This document shows, piece after piece, positions 16,181-26,373 of a DNA stretch of 64,000 nucleotides (its first letter is position 1; the number at the start of each line of letters is the position of its first letter). The notes below the pieces were generated by a model. The model made no database searches and was not told where the DNA came from. It saw only the letters and a list, made by a program, of their open reading frames with translations. The stretch lies in the NCBI GenBank assembly GCA_963715625.1, contig OY970260.1, positions 2,046,001 through 2,110,000 on the forward strand. The letters run 5' to 3'. Source of the DNA: VRUE01 sp963715625. GTDB taxonomy: Bacteria; Actinomycetota; Thermoleophilia; Solirubrobacterales; 70-9. The position numbers and the translations under genes were made by a program.

Positions 16181-16221
16181 GGCCAAAGCCCCGGGAGCCA
16201 CAGGCTCCCGGGGCTTTGGCC
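16181..16221. terminator. Long hairpin terminator after the InlB-repeat gene
   Basis: Perfect 19-bp stem (16181-16199 with 16203-16221; arm core AAAGCCCCGGGAGCC) and ACA loop. A short TTT sits within the right arm but no long T-tract follows. It lies about 45 bp past the stop codon. Confidence 0.7.
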
Positions 16222-16296
16222 CCGCCGCAGCGGTACCGCCACAGGGGGAGAGGCGGCAAGACAAGACTTGAAGTGCCTACAGGGAGAGGCGAGTAG

Positions 16297-19200
16297 ATGG
16301 GACAGCTGAGGACCGATGGGAAGACGAGGCCGGCGGCGCTGCTTTGCGCCTGCGCCCTGCTTGCCCTCACCGCTCTCGCCCTCGTCCTGCCGGGCGCGGC
16401 CTCGGCCGAGCCGCCGGCCCCTTTCTGGAAGACCTGCGAAAGCCAGTTTGTCGAACAGCAAATCCGTCGTCTCAGAAGCCGGCCAGTGCTCGATCCCGCG
16501 CGGGATCGGCGCCGACCCGAGCACCCCCGGCCACCTCTACGTCGCCGACCAGGGCAACTCTCGGATCGTCGAGCTGAGCGCCTGGGGGAGCTTCGTGCGG
16601 GCCTGGGGCTGGGGGGTGCGCGACGGCTCCGAAGAGCTTCAGGTCTGCACGAGCGAGACCGGTTGCCAAGGCGGCCTGCGCGGCTCGGGCGCCGGCGAGC
16701 TTCCCGGCGGTTCCCAGGGAATCGCCGTGGACTCCAAAGGCGATGTCTACGTCACCGAAGCCCGCTGCTGCGGCACCGCCAACCGCCTACAGAAGTTCGA
16801 CCTCTCCGGTCCCGAGCCCGCCTTCGAGTGGATGGCAGGGGGGGAAGTGAACAAGACCAAGGTCGCCCTTCGTGAAGAACAGGAAGCAGAAGAAGAACCC
16901 GTCACCGTCACTGAAGCCGAGGAGAACCTCTGCACCCTCGCTTCGGGCGACGAGTGCGGCGCCGGCACTGCCGGCACCGGCCAGGGCCAGTTCGGGAGTA
17001 ACCCCCCGGTCGGCAGCCTGATCGCAGTCGACCGTAACGGCACCGAGACCGCCACCGACGACGTCCTCTTCGTCGGCGACGTTGACCGCATCCAGAAGTT
17101 CGACGCCGAAGGCGCCTATCTGGGCGAGATCGCGCTGCCCGAAGCTGGCACCGTCGACTCGCTCGCGGTCGACCAGGCAAGCGGCGACCTCTACTTCGCC
17201 TACGCGAGCCCGATCATTCGCGATGAGAGCGAAGTGACGGTCGCCGAAAAGCCCGATGTCCACCGGCTCGATCCCCACACCGGGGAAAGCGTCGGCAAAC
17301 CGCTCGAAGTTGGCATCCCGACGGCGATCGCCACCGACGCAGCGGGCAGCGTCTACGTCGCCGACGATCGCGCCAGCGACACGAGCAGCAAGGAGAACCC
17401 CGGCGAGCACAGCACGAGGATCCTCGTCTTCGACTCCGCCGGCAACCCGCTGGAGACGATCGGGGAAGTAGATATCAGGGAATTTGGGGCGGACGAGTAC
17501 GAGTTCAACGCCTCCACCGGCATCGCCGCCGGCTCGGCCTGCCTCGCCGAGAGCACCGACGTCTACCTCGCCAACAGCAGTTCCGCCAACAGCTTCGTGC
17601 GCGCCTGGGGCCCGCCCCCCGACGACCCCGGTTGCCCGCCCGAGCGCCGCGCCCCCTCGATCGAGGTCTCCTACGCGACCTCGGTCGGCACCGAAGAGGC
17701 CCAGCTCGAGGCTCGCATCAACCCCCACTTCTGGGCGGGCGCCCAGGGCACCACCCGCTACTACGTCCAGTACGCCACCGCCGCCTGCATCGAAGCGCAG
17801 GGCTGGGAAGGCGAATGCGTCGAAGAGCACCCCGCCCCGCCGGGCACCGAGCTGGAGGGCGGTGTGCTCGACGCCGGCCTGCCCGCCCCGACCCTGCTCA
17901 GCGGCCTTACGCCCGACACCGCCTACCGCTTCCGCTTCGCGGCCGAATCCAGAGACTCCAAAAAAGAACCAGAGCCGACCGTCCCGGGCCAGCCCGTCTT
18001 CGGCGTCGGCGGGGTGCCGGGTGAAGACGGCGCCGAAAGGTCCTTCGTCACCTTCCCAGTCCCCGGAGCTCACGCCGCCTGCCCCAACGACGCCTTCCGC
18101 ACCGGCCCCGCGGCCGCCCTGCCCGACTGCCGCGCCTATGAGCTGGTCAGCCCCCTCGACAAAGCAAACGGCGAGATCGTCACCCAGCTGGGCACCGGCA
18201 CCTCCGGCGACCCGGCCCGCCACATCCAGGCGGCCGTCTCGGGGGAGGCGCTCACCTACTCCTCCTACCGCGCCTTCGCCGACCCGGTGGGCGCCCCCTA
18301 CTCCTCCCAGTACATCGCCCGCCGCGATTCCGACAGCTGGGCCACCGAGAACGTCTCCCCGCGCCAGGAAGGGCCCGAACTCGCCTCCCTGCTGGGCATC
18401 GCCAACCCCTACCGCCACTTCTCGGCCGAGCTCACCGAAGGCTGGGTCACGACCGTCACCGACCCCGACCCCCCGCTGGCCCCCGGCGCCCAGCCGGGCT
18501 ACGCCAACATCTACCGCCGCGAGGGCGGGGGCTATGAGGCCTGCACGACCGAGGCCCCGCCCGTCACCACCCCCGAAAACTACATCCCGGTGCTGCAGGG
18601 CGTGGCGGCCGGCGGGTCGGTCGCGGTCTTCCGCGCCGACGGCAAGCTCACCCCCGAGGCATCGGATGCGGCCGTGCCCGACACCTTCGGCAGCGGGGTG
18701 CAGGGGATCGAGCAGCTCTATGCCTGCATCGACGAGGGCGGTGGGCCACGCGAGCTCGCCCTGGCCAGCGTCCTGCCCGCCGGCGCGGCGAGCGATCAGC
18801 CCTCCACCGCGGGCGCGGGCGGGGCGGCGGACCACTACGGGCGCAGCGCCCGCCTCGCCGGGGCGCTCTCTGCGGACGGCTCGCGCCTTTACTTCAACGC
18901 CGGCGGGCGCCTCTACCTGCGCGAGAACCCGGCCGAGGAACAAAGCGCCCAGGAGCACGGCGCAGCGTGGGGCGAGGGCGACACGATCGGCCCGGCCAAA
19001 GGCGAAGGCAGGACGTTTTCCACCTCGACGACGATCCGCCAGGTCAAAGAGGAAGTGGGCGGGTTCGCGGTCGGGCAGGAAATCGAAGGCGAATGCATCG
19101 CCGCGGGCACGAAGATCACCGAAGTCATCGAGGCCCAACCCGAGCCCAACGTCTTCGTGGGCGACAAACTGGTGGTCGATCGGAACCCGACCGCAAACTG

Positions 19201-20899
19201 CACCGAAACGGAGATCGTCGGCGTCGCCTCCGCCACCGCCTCCGACGTCAGCGCCGACTTCGGCGCCTTCGGCTCCGGCCAGAGGATCGAGGGGGAGTGG
19301 ATCGCGTCTGGGACGACGATCGCAGAAGCCAAAGGGGCCGAAGCCAAGCTGGTCCTCTCGGCGCCGGCCACCCGGACCGAATCCGGCGCCGCCGGGACGG
19401 GCGATCTGAGCGAAGGATCGCCGGAGATCGCGAACGTCGCGGTTTCCGAAGGACCCTTCCGGGTGGGCCAGCTGATCCACGGGGCGGGGATCCCGCCGCG
19501 GGCGAGGATCACCGAGATCGACGAACCCGAAGAAGCCTTGGCGCTGAGGATCTCCGCACCGGCCAAAGCAAGCGCCACGGGCGTCGCCCTCAGCGCCGCC
19601 GCGCCGCTGGAAGCCTTCAGCGAGTGCACCGAGCCCGCCAGGGGCTGCACCTACCCGGTCTCCCCGCCCGGGCCCAACGCCGGCTTCTGGGCGGCTGCCC
19701 CCGACGGCTCGGCGGCGCTCTTCACCCAGGGGGGCTCCCTCTACCGCTTCGACGCCGCAAGCGGCGAAGCGGACGAGATCGCCAAAGGGGTCAAAGGCCT
19801 CGCCGGCTGGAGCGAGGACCTCTCGCGCGCCTACCTGGCCTCGACCGAGCTGCTCACCGGCGAAGGGCCCGGCGAAGCCAACAGCGAGGGGCGCTTCCCG
19901 GCCCCAGAGGAGCTCAACCTCTACCTCTATGAGTCAGGCGCAGGCGGGAGCTTCGCCTTCGTCGGCACGCTGGCGGCAAGCGACGGCGACAGCGCCAAGC
20001 TCGCGCCGATCAACGCCAAGCCCAGCCACCGCACCGCCCGCGCCGGCGCCGACGGCGCCCGCCTGGCCTTCACCTCGGCCGCGCGCCTCACCGGCTACGA
20101 CAACACCGACCGCCTGACGGGAGAGCCGGCAACCGAGGTCTACCTCTATGACGCCGAGGCCGAGCGGCTGCTCTGCGCCTCCTGCAACCCCTCCGGCGCG
20201 CGCCCGGCGGCGCGCGAGGTCGATCGCTCGCGCTTCATAAGCGGCGGGGGGGCCCCGATCCTCGCCGCCGCCCACCTGCCGCCCTGGGCGAATTCCTTCC
20301 ACGCCACCCGGGCGCTCTCCGATGACGGCTCCCGCCTGTTCTTCAACGCCCACGACGCTCTCTCCCTGGGCGACACCAACGGCCACCAGGACGTCTACCA
20401 GTGGGAGGAGCCGGGCACGGGCAGCTGCACCGAAGCAACCGACACCTACTCCGAGCAAAACGGCGGCTGCATCGAGCCGATCTCCTCCGGGCGCGGCAGC
20501 TCGGACTCCGAGTTCTTCGACGCCGACCGCACCGGCACCGACGTCTTCTTCGCCACCGCGCGCAGCCTGCTGCCCCAGGACCCCGGCCTGGTCGACGTCT
20601 ACGACGCCCGCGAGGGCGGCGGCTTCCCGGCGCCGAGCGAGGCGCCCTCCTGCGAGGGGGAAGCGTGCCAGGGCCCGGCGAGCGCGCCCGAGGACCCGAC
20701 CCCCGCCTCGGCGACCTTCCGGGGGGCCGGCAACGTCGTCTCCGCGCCGGCGGCCAAGAAGAAGGCGAAGCCGGCGAAGCGGCGCTGCGCGCGGGGCAAG
20801 GTTCGCCGCCGCGGCGGGCGCTGCGTCAGGGCGCACCGCAAGCGGGCCGCCAAGCACCACAGGCCGGCCCACCGCCACCGCCGGAGGGCCGCCCGATGA
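16297..20899 (+). CDS. Large secreted NHL/TolB-like propeller protein, with apparent +1 frameshift near its start
   Basis: About 1,530 residues. From ATG 16297 (good ribosome-binding site AGGGAGAGG) a clear signal peptide is read (RPAALLCACALLALTALALV). The mature sequence, however, continues in the +1 frame from about 16,430-16,480 on. There the NHL-type repeats begin (SIPRGIGADPSTPGHLYVAD ... NSRIVELSAWGSF, QGIAVDSKGDVYVTE). The middle has a fibronectin-like part and the C-terminal third has TolB/WD40-like motifs (DGSRLYFNAG, DDGSRLFFNAHD). The tail is Lys/Arg-rich. The frame break is either a real mutation or a one-base sequence error. Its stop overlaps the next gene (ATGA). Confidence 0.72.
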
Positions 20900-23790
20900 G
20901 GGCCCGGCTCGCGATCGCGGCCGCGGCGGCGCTCGCCCTCTGCGCCCTCTGGGCGGCTCCCGCCCAGGCGGTCAAAGGCGCCGAGGAATGCGTGCTGGCC
21001 GAACCGGCCTTCGGCCTCTGCGACCTCGACGCGCTCTTCGATCCCCAGGAAGGCGACGCCCCGCTGCAGGCCGGCTCGCACCCCGAGGGGCTCACGATCG
21101 AGCTCTCGGTGAACACCGAGCTGGAGCCCGAAGGTCCCGAAGGCGAAAAAACGATCCCCAGCGAGGAAGTCAAGGACCTGCGCATCCTCGTCCCGCCGGG
21201 CTTCGTCGCGGCCCCCACCGCGGTGCCCGCCTGCGCGCTCGTCGACTTCTTCTCCGGCGAGAACCTCTCGCTGACCAACTGCCCGGCGGCCACCGCGGTC
21301 GGCAAGACCACGGTCGAGTTCAGCTCGGTCGGCTACACCAACACGCTCCCCGTCTACAACCTCGTCCCCGCCCCGGGCACGGTGGCCAAGATCGGCTTCG
21401 TGGTCGAAGGGGTGGCGCCGGTGACGGTCAACCTGCTGCTCAGCCCCGAGCCCCCCCACAACGGGATCGCGGAGGTCTCCAACGTCACCCAGGTGACCTA
21501 CTTCTTCAGCGCGAGCACGACGCTGTGGGGGGTGCCGGCCGACTCCTCGCACGACGAAGAGCGCCACGCCTGCCTGAACACCGACGGCAAATGCCCGGTG
21601 GCGGTCGCCGAAGAGCCCTTCCTCACCCTGCCGACCCGCTGCACCGGTCCGCTTCGCACCGAGGTCGAAGCCGACAGCTGGCAGCACCCGGGCGCTTGGG
21701 TCGAGACCTTCGCCGAGACCGAAGACCCCCCCACGCTCTGCGCCAAGCTGGAGTTCTCGCCGGCGATCGCCGCCGCCCCGACCTCGCGGGCGGCCTCCAG
21801 CCCCAGCGGCCTGGACTTCTCCCTCGACGTCGACGACCCGGGCCTGACCAACCCGACCGGCTACGCCGCCTCGACGATCCGCAAGGCAGAAGTCACCCTG
21901 CCCGAGGGGATGTCGGCCAACCCCTCCCTGGCCGACGGGCTGGCGGTCTGCACGGAGGCCCAGCTGGAAGGCGAGACCGCCTTCTCGGCCCCCGGCGAGG
22001 GCTGCCCGCAGGCCGCCAAGATCGGCACGGTGCAAGTCGAGTCGCCGCTGATCGACGAAGACGTCGGCGGCGCCCTCTACATCGCCGAGCCCTACGAGAA
22101 CCCCTTCGACTCGCTCTTGGCGATGTACCTGGTGCTGAAGAACGCCCAGCTGGGCATCTCGGTCGTCCAGCCCCTGGAGATAAAGCCCGACCCGGTCACG
22201 GGGCAACTGACCACGGTCGCCGAAGAGCTGCCCCAGCTGCCGTTCAGCCACTTCCGCCTGCACTTCAAGGAGGGGACCCGCTCGCCGCTCTCCACCCCGC
22301 CCGCCTGCGGCTCCCACGTCGTCGAGGCGACCCTCTACCCCTGGGCGGGCGGAGCGCCGCTCACCACCAGCTCCACCTTCGAGATCGTCACCGGCCCCGA
22401 CTCGGGCCCCTGCCCCGCCGGCGGCCTGCCGCCCTTCAAGCCCGGCCTGATCGCCGGCACGCTCAACAACCGCGCCGGCTCCTTCTCGCCCTTCAACCTG
22501 CGCCTGAGTCGCTCTGACTCCGAACAGGAGATCACCCGCTTCTCGATCAAGCTGCCGCCGGGGATAACCGGCAAGCTGGCCGGCATCCCCTACTGCCCCG
22601 ACGCGGCGATCGAGCAGGCCAAGGAACGCACCGGGCCGCACGGGGGCCAGGAAGAGCTCGATGATCCCTCCTGCCCGAAGGCCTCTGAGATCGGCAGGAC
22701 CCTGGCCGGCGCCGGAGTGGGTCCAGCCCTCACCTACGCCCCCGGCAAGGTCTACCTCGCCGGGCCCTACCACGGCTCCAACCTCTCGATGGTGGCGATA
22801 ACGGCAGGAGTGGTCGGCCCCTTCGACATCGGCACCGTGGTCGTGCAGGAGGGCTTCAAGATCGACCCCGAGACCGCCGAAGTCTTCATCGACTCCACCG
22901 GCTCGGACCCGATCCCCCACATCATCAGGGGCATCCCGGTCCACCTCAGGGACATCAGGGCCTACGTCGACCGCCCCGAATTCGTCCTCAACCCGACCGA
23001 TTGCACCAGGACCTCGACGGCCTCCACGGTCCTCGGCTCGGGCCTTGACTTCGTCTCCGAAGCCGACGACAACCCGGTCACGGTTACCTCCCCCTTCCAG
23101 GCAGCCGACTGCGCCGCATTGCCCTTCAAACCGAAACTGACGATGCGCCTGATCGGCGGCACCAAACGGGGAGCCCACCCGGCCTTCAAAGCCCACCTGG
23201 CGATGAACGGGATCGGCGAAGCCGGCATCGCCTACGCCCAGGTAACCCTGCCGAGAAGCGAGTTCATCGAGAACGCCCACTTCGACACGATCTGCACCCG
23301 GGTGCAGTTCAAGGCCGGGGCCGGAAACGGGGCGGAGTGCCCGGCGGGGAGCATCTACGGCAAGGCCACCGCGCTCACCCCGATCCTCGGCGAGTCCTTG
23401 ACCGGCCCCGTCTTCCTGCGCTCCTCAGAACACCAGCTGCCCGACCTGGTGGTGGCCCTGCACAACTCCCAGGTCGACTTCAACCTGGTCGGCAGGGTGG
23501 ACTCGGTCAAAGGCGGCGGGCTGCGCAACACCTTCGAAACCGCCCCCGACGCCCCGGTCTCCAGCTTCGACATCGAATTGGCCGGCGGCAAGAAGGGCCT
23601 CTTCGTCAACAGCACCAACCTCTGCGCCAAGGTGCGTAAGGCCAAAGCCAACTTCATCGGCCAGAACGGCAAGTCCTTCGACTCCAAGCCGGTGTTGAAG
23701 GTGAAGTGCAAGGGGAAGGGCAAAGGCAAAGCCAAGCGGCACAGGCGCCACAGGCGGGCGGCGATCCTCCACCGCCGCGCGGCCGGGTGA
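20896..23790 (+). CDS. Very large secreted protein of unknown function
   Basis: 964 residues, ATG overlapping the previous stop by 4 nt, so co-translated with the NHL/TolB protein. A signal peptide (ARLAIAAAAALALCALWAAP) is followed by a long beta-rich body with paired Cys and repeated phrases such as AAKIGTVQVESPLI, GALYIAEPYENPF, GKVYLAGPYHGSNLSMVAI and GSIYGKATALTPIL, pointing to at least three duplicated beta-domains. The C-terminus is strongly basic (KCKGKGKGKAKRHRRHRR), as in its upstream neighbour. I recognise the architecture from Thermoleophilia but no named domain. Likely a cell-surface or matrix protein. Confidence 0.8.
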   Translation: MRARLAIAAAAALALCALWAAPAQAVKGAEECVLAEPAFGLCDLDALFDPQEGDAPLQAGSHPEGLTIELSVNTELEPEGPEGEKTIPSEEVKDLRILVPPGFVAAPTAVPACALVDFFSGENLSLTNCPAATAVGKTTVEFSSVGYTNTLPVYNLVPAPGTVAKIGFVVEGVAPVTVNLLLSPEPPHNGIAEVSNVTQVTYFFSASTTLWGVPADSSHDEERHACLNTDGKCPVAVAEEPFLTLPTRCTGPLRTEVEADSWQHPGAWVETFAETEDPPTLCAKLEFSPAIAAAPTSRAASSPSGLDFSLDVDDPGLTNPTGYAASTIRKAEVTLPEGMSANPSLADGLAVCTEAQLEGETAFSAPGEGCPQAAKIGTVQVESPLIDEDVGGALYIAEPYENPFDSLLAMYLVLKNAQLGISVVQPLEIKPDPVTGQLTTVAEELPQLPFSHFRLHFKEGTRSPLSTPPACGSHVVEATLYPWAGGAPLTTSSTFEIVTGPDSGPCPAGGLPPFKPGLIAGTLNNRAGSFSPFNLRLSRSDSEQEITRFSIKLPPGITGKLAGIPYCPDAAIEQAKERTGPHGGQEELDDPSCPKASEIGRTLAGAGVGPALTYAPGKVYLAGPYHGSNLSMVAITAGVVGPFDIGTVVVQEGFKIDPETAEVFIDSTGSDPIPHIIRGIPVHLRDIRAYVDRPEFVLNPTDCTRTSTASTVLGSGLDFVSEADDNPVTVTSPFQAADCAALPFKPKLTMRLIGGTKRGAHPAFKAHLAMNGIGEAGIAYAQVTLPRSEFIENAHFDTICTRVQFKAGAGNGAECPAGSIYGKATALTPILGESLTGPVFLRSSEHQLPDLVVALHNSQVDFNLVGRVDSVKGGGLRNTFETAPDAPVSSFDIELAGGKKGLFVNSTNLCAKVRKAKANFIGQNGKSFDSKPVLKVKCKGKGKGKAKRHRRHRRAAILHRRAAG

Positions 23791-23836
23791 ACGGAGAGTC
23801 CGGCGGGGCTGACCCGTTCAGCCGCAGCCCGTCGCC

Positions 23837-23983
23837 CTCGGTGTCGAGCCCGCGGATCGTTCCGGTCGCAGGGCAGACGATCAGGTCGTAGAGCACGCCG
23901 ATCGTCTCATCTCGGCTCAGGACGACGACCGGCCGGCGCTTTGCGTCGGGTGGCTCGTGCCACCAGACCTCGCCACGCCTCAC
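23837..23983 (-). pseudogene. Truncated MazF toxin gene
   Basis: From the GTG at 23983 the frame encodes RRGEVWWHEPPDAKRRPVVV then LSRDETIGVLYDLIVCPATG, an unmistakable MazF N-terminus. Similarity ends after about 49 codons, and the frame then runs antisense through the end of the secreted-protein gene. The C-terminal half needed for catalysis is missing. The upstream antitoxin gene is intact. Confidence 0.75.
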
Positions 23984-23985
23984 GC

Positions 23986-24210
23986 TCAGCCCTGCTGCTC
24001 CCAAGAGAAGCCGATCTTGGCCTCTTCCTCGTCGAGGCGGCGGAACACCGACGAGGAGGACGCCCGCACGAACGCCGACAGGTTCCCCCAGTCATCGATC
24101 TCATCTCCTGGCTCCACCTCCACGGCCGCCCGTAGCCGCTCGTACTCGGCCGCCAGCTCGGTCTCCGAGAGCCGGTCGAGCAGGCGCTCCACCTTCTCGC
24201 GCGTGGTCAC
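23986..24210 (-). CDS. Orphan MazF-type antitoxin
   Basis: 74 residues: TREKVERLLDRLSETELAAE then YERLRAAVE, a coiled, acidic antitoxin. A TAGGAT -10 (24218-24223, minus strand) ends 7 nt before the GTG, so the gene is probably still transcribed as a leaderless mRNA although its toxin is truncated. It is a clear paralogue of the antitoxin at 25,498: the first 30 residues differ at one position. Confidence 0.72.
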   Translation of the reverse strand: MTTREKVERLLDRLSETELAAEYERLRAAVEVEPGDEIDDWGNLSAFVRASSSSVFRRLDEEEAKIGFSWEQQG

Positions 24211-24372
24211 GAGCCGAATCCTAGCGCCCGCGCTCGCGGCCGACTCCCCCTACGGGGCAATCGCATGAAGCCATCCGCCTACGACACGCTGACGATTAAC
24301 AAAGCCAACAGCGGCTCGGAAAAAGGCCTGCGCCAAAACGCCCTCGCTCTGGCAGCGCTCCTCTGCCACGGC

Positions 24373-24650
24373 GGCGATAGCCACCGCGGCCACCGTCCAG
24401 CAGGGCAACCTGCGCATCACCGTCCTCGCCCAGCTGAAGCCCTACAAGCTCCCCCGGGTGGGCACCGCCCCGATCGCCGTCTTCGTCGCCGGGCACCTGA
24501 CCAACGCCCAGGGCGGCATCCCCCCGCAGCTGCTCGGCGCCGAAGGGTGCCAAGCGAGCCTCCTTTCCGCTCGCCTACGCCCGCTTCGAGTTCGCCGGGC
24601 GGCCCGAGATGGGGGCGACGGTGCAGAAGACGTGCGGGATGGTGCCGTGA
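24373..24650 (+). pseudogene. Decayed secreted-protein gene remnant
   Basis: One frame reads ATVQQGNLRITVLAQLKPYK then LPRVGTAPIAVFVAGHLTNA, another reads FPLAYARFEFAGRPEMGATV to a stop at 24650. These look like the two ends of a secreted protein family common in Solirubrobacterales, joined by an internal deletion and frameshift. Family assignment is from memory of the pattern only. Confidence 0.45.
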
Positions 24651-24661
24651 GAGCGAAATGC

Positions 24662-25081
24662 CTAGCGGGAGGGGAGCAGTTCCAGCGCCTCGACGTGGCG
24701 CGGCCGGACGGTGGCGAAGTGGCGGTGGTCGAGGGTCGCGACCTTCGGCTCTCCCAGGCGCTCGGCCAGGGCCATGACGCTGGCGTCGACGACGCCGAGG
24801 CGCAGGTCCGCGTAGGTGTCCTGCAGCTCGTGGCAGCGCCGCAGGTCCTCGTGCGTCGGGCCCTCCGCCGTGTAGGCGCCGGCCAGCAGGTCCTCCAGGA
24901 AGGCAAGCCAGACCCCTGGCGTCAGCCGCTCGTGGCACCAGTAGTCCAGCTCGCCGAGGACGAGCGCGGGGACGATCAGGTCCTCGCTGGCCCCGGCGAC
25001 CAGCTCGGCGCAGGGCCGATGATCGGTATCGGCAGCGTCGAGCGCCGCCAGCAGCACGCTGGTGTCGAGAACGAGCGCCAC
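24662..25081 (-). CDS. vapC: VapC-type PIN-domain toxin
   Basis: 139 residues. PIN acidic residues: D6 (LVLDTSVLLAAL), E44 (LVLGELDYW), D99 (LGVVDASVMALAERLG) and D118 (VATLDHRHF). The GTG start directly follows the antitoxin stop (TAGGTG, no gap). It appears intact, unlike the decayed toxins on both sides. Confidence 0.88.
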   Translation of the reverse strand: MALVLDTSVLLAALDAADTDHRPCAELVAGASEDLIVPALVLGELDYWCHERLTPGVWLAFLEDLLAGAYTAEGPTHEDLRRCHELQDTYADLRLGVVDASVMALAERLGEPKVATLDHRHFATVRPRHVEALELLPSR

Positions 25082-25309
25082 CTACGCGGGCGGCCGTGCC
25101 ACCGGCTCGGTGGCGGTCTCAGCCGCGCTGCGACCGTCGTCGGAGCGGCCCAGGCCGACCCTCGGCCGCCGCGCCCGCCTGATCGTCACCGCCTTCTCCT
25201 CGATCGCCTCGGCGAGCACCGCGGTGAGGCTGTCTCCCCGCCGGCGAGCCTCGGCCTCGAGCGTCGCAAGCGCTTCCGCGTCTGCGCTTACAGTGGTTCG
25301 ACGATTCAT
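25082..25309 (-). CDS. vapB: Ribbon-helix-helix VapB antitoxin
   Basis: 75 residues: NRRTTVSADAEALATLEAEA then DSLTAVLAEAIEEKA is a ribbon-helix-helix domain, with an acidic/Ala-Pro tail. A TAGCAT box (25318-25323, minus strand) ends 8 nt before the ATG. Two overlapping ATGAATC copies at the start region may be the operator. Confidence 0.82.
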   Translation of the reverse strand: MNRRTTVSADAEALATLEAEARRRGDSLTAVLAEAIEEKAVTIRRARRPRVGLGRSDDGRSAAETATEPVARPPA

Positions 25310-25429
25310 GATTCATGATGCTAGCACCACCCAGGAGGATGAGATGACTAACGCGAAGGCAACCTCACACCACCAACGCCCAGCCCCAGCTGATCACGAT
25401 CCTCGATCAGGGCAGGACAGAAGGCACGC

Positions 25430-25501
25430 TCAGAACAGGAGGCTCGCCGCGGCGAGGTCGAAGGCGGGCCTCTCGACCCACCAGACCTCACCGCGTTTCA
25501 C
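25430..25501 (-). pseudogene. MazF stub (23 codons)
   Basis: GTG at 25501 overlapping the antitoxin stop (GTGA), then VKRGEVWWVERPAFDLAAAS and a stop. Only the first strand of MazF survives; the rest is deleted. Confidence 0.6.
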
Positions 25502-25725
25502 GAGCGTTGCTCTCGCACCCAGGGTTCGAAGCCCGCGTCACGCTCTTCCCTGGCCAGCTCCAACATCGAGTCGGAGAACAGGGCATCGGTTTGGGCATCG
25601 AGATCGCCCCAAGCGTCGACGGTCTGCCCGCCCTCGACCGCCGCTCGCAGCCGCTCGTACTCGGCCGCCAGCTCGGCCTCCGAGAGCCGGTCGAGCAGCC
25701 GCTCCACCTTCTCGCGCGTGGTCAC
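25498..25725 (-). CDS. Orphan MazF-type antitoxin, paralogue of the one at 23,986
   Basis: 75 residues beginning with the same TREKVERLLDRLS motif and AAEYERLRAAVE, then diverging (DAWGDLDAQTDALFSDSMLE). A TAGGAT -10 at 25733-25738 (minus strand) ends 7 nt before the GTG, the same promoter geometry as its paralogue. Its MazF partner is reduced to a 23-codon stub. Confidence 0.72.
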   Translation of the reverse strand: MTTREKVERLLDRLSEAELAAEYERLRAAVEGGQTVDAWGDLDAQTDALFSDSMLELAREERDAGFEPWVREQRS

Positions 25726-25766
25726 GTCCCGAATCCTAGCTGTAAATGGAGGTCCATGGTCTTGCC

Positions 25767-25842
25767 TCAGCCCAGGCGCACGCTCTCGAACTTCAGCACC
25801 GTTGCGAGCAGTTCGAAATGGCGGTCGGCGTGCAGCACCCCG
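25767..25842 (-). pseudogene. 3' remnant of a VapC-type gene
   Basis: The minus strand reads GVLHADRHFELLATVLKFES to a stop, resembling the last strand-helix of a PIN domain (VLHYDRDFE..). Nothing upstream continues it. Confidence 0.4.
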
Positions 25843-25910
25843 AAGCCCCGCTCGGCCCGAGACCCTCCTCGAATGCGGCGAACTCCCGCTCGTTGTCTCT
25901 GTTCAGGTCA

Positions 25911-26243
25911 CGGTGGGGCCAGCAGGTAACGGGGAACATCGCTATCGGGGGCGCCGTCCTCCTCTTCGGCATGCTGCCCTCGATCCTGCTGATCCTCATC
26001 GCGATTTCGATCTGGAGCTCGGCCAGCCTCCTCGGCGCCCTTCTCCTCGTGATCGGGGTGATCGGGCTGGCGATCTCACTGCTCGTCTCCAAGGCCCTCA
26101 GCAACATCTTCGGCGTCGCCCTCTACCGCTACGCCCTCGACGGCGAGGCCGTCGGCGGCTTCACCGCCGAAGAGTTCGAGTCCGCAGTGAAGCCCCGCGG
26201 CGGCCGCAACGCCCCACCCACAGCCACCCCCGGCACCGTCTGA
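25911..26243 (+). pseudogene. C-terminal fragment of a DUF6159-like membrane protein
   Basis: The frame contains two hydrophobic segments (IAIGGAVLLFGMLPSILLIL and LLGALLLVIGVIGLAISLLV) and ends KALSNIFGVALYRYALDGEA then GGFTAEEFESAVKP, the C-terminal pattern of multi-pass DUF6159 proteins. The N-terminal two-thirds is absent. The preceding 165 bp in frame are unrelated. Confidence 0.5.
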
Positions 26244-26255
26244 CCCGGAACATCG

Positions 26256-26302
26256 TTCCGGTGCGCTTTATGTGCCCATAGGTGGCATAAAGCGCACCGG
26301 AA
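26256..26302. repeat. Palindromic element, family A (copy upstream of AbiEi-DUF559 gene)
   Basis: TTCCGGTGCGCTTTATG at the left, its complement at the right, slightly asymmetric centre TGCCCATAGGTGG. Oriented opposite to the copy inside tldE (41527). Confidence 0.85.
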
Positions 26303-26326
26303 GGTTTATCGGGGGGAGAGACCGTG

Positions 26327-26373
26327 CTCCGGTGCGCCTTATGTCTGCATGGATGGCACAAAGCGCACCGCAA
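26327..26373. repeat. Palindromic element, family A (left bracket of AbiEi-DUF559 gene)
   Basis: A diverged copy whose sequence is close to the reverse complement of the copy at 27288-27334, including the asymmetric centre ATGTCTGCATGG. The two form about 47-bp inverted repeats around the gene. The start codon of that gene (26349) lies inside this copy. Confidence 0.8.

Noticed and set aside
16787..19480. Open minus-strand frame of about 900 codons opposite the NHL/TolB-like protein
   Set aside because: Its composition is the Gly/Arg/Asp-rich pattern expected from reading a high-GC gene antisense; there is no domain, signal peptide or ribosome-binding site.
20599..23280. Second long minus-strand frame (about 890 codons)
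   Set aside because: Same reason; the plus strand has a signal peptide, repeated domains and coupling to the upstream gene.
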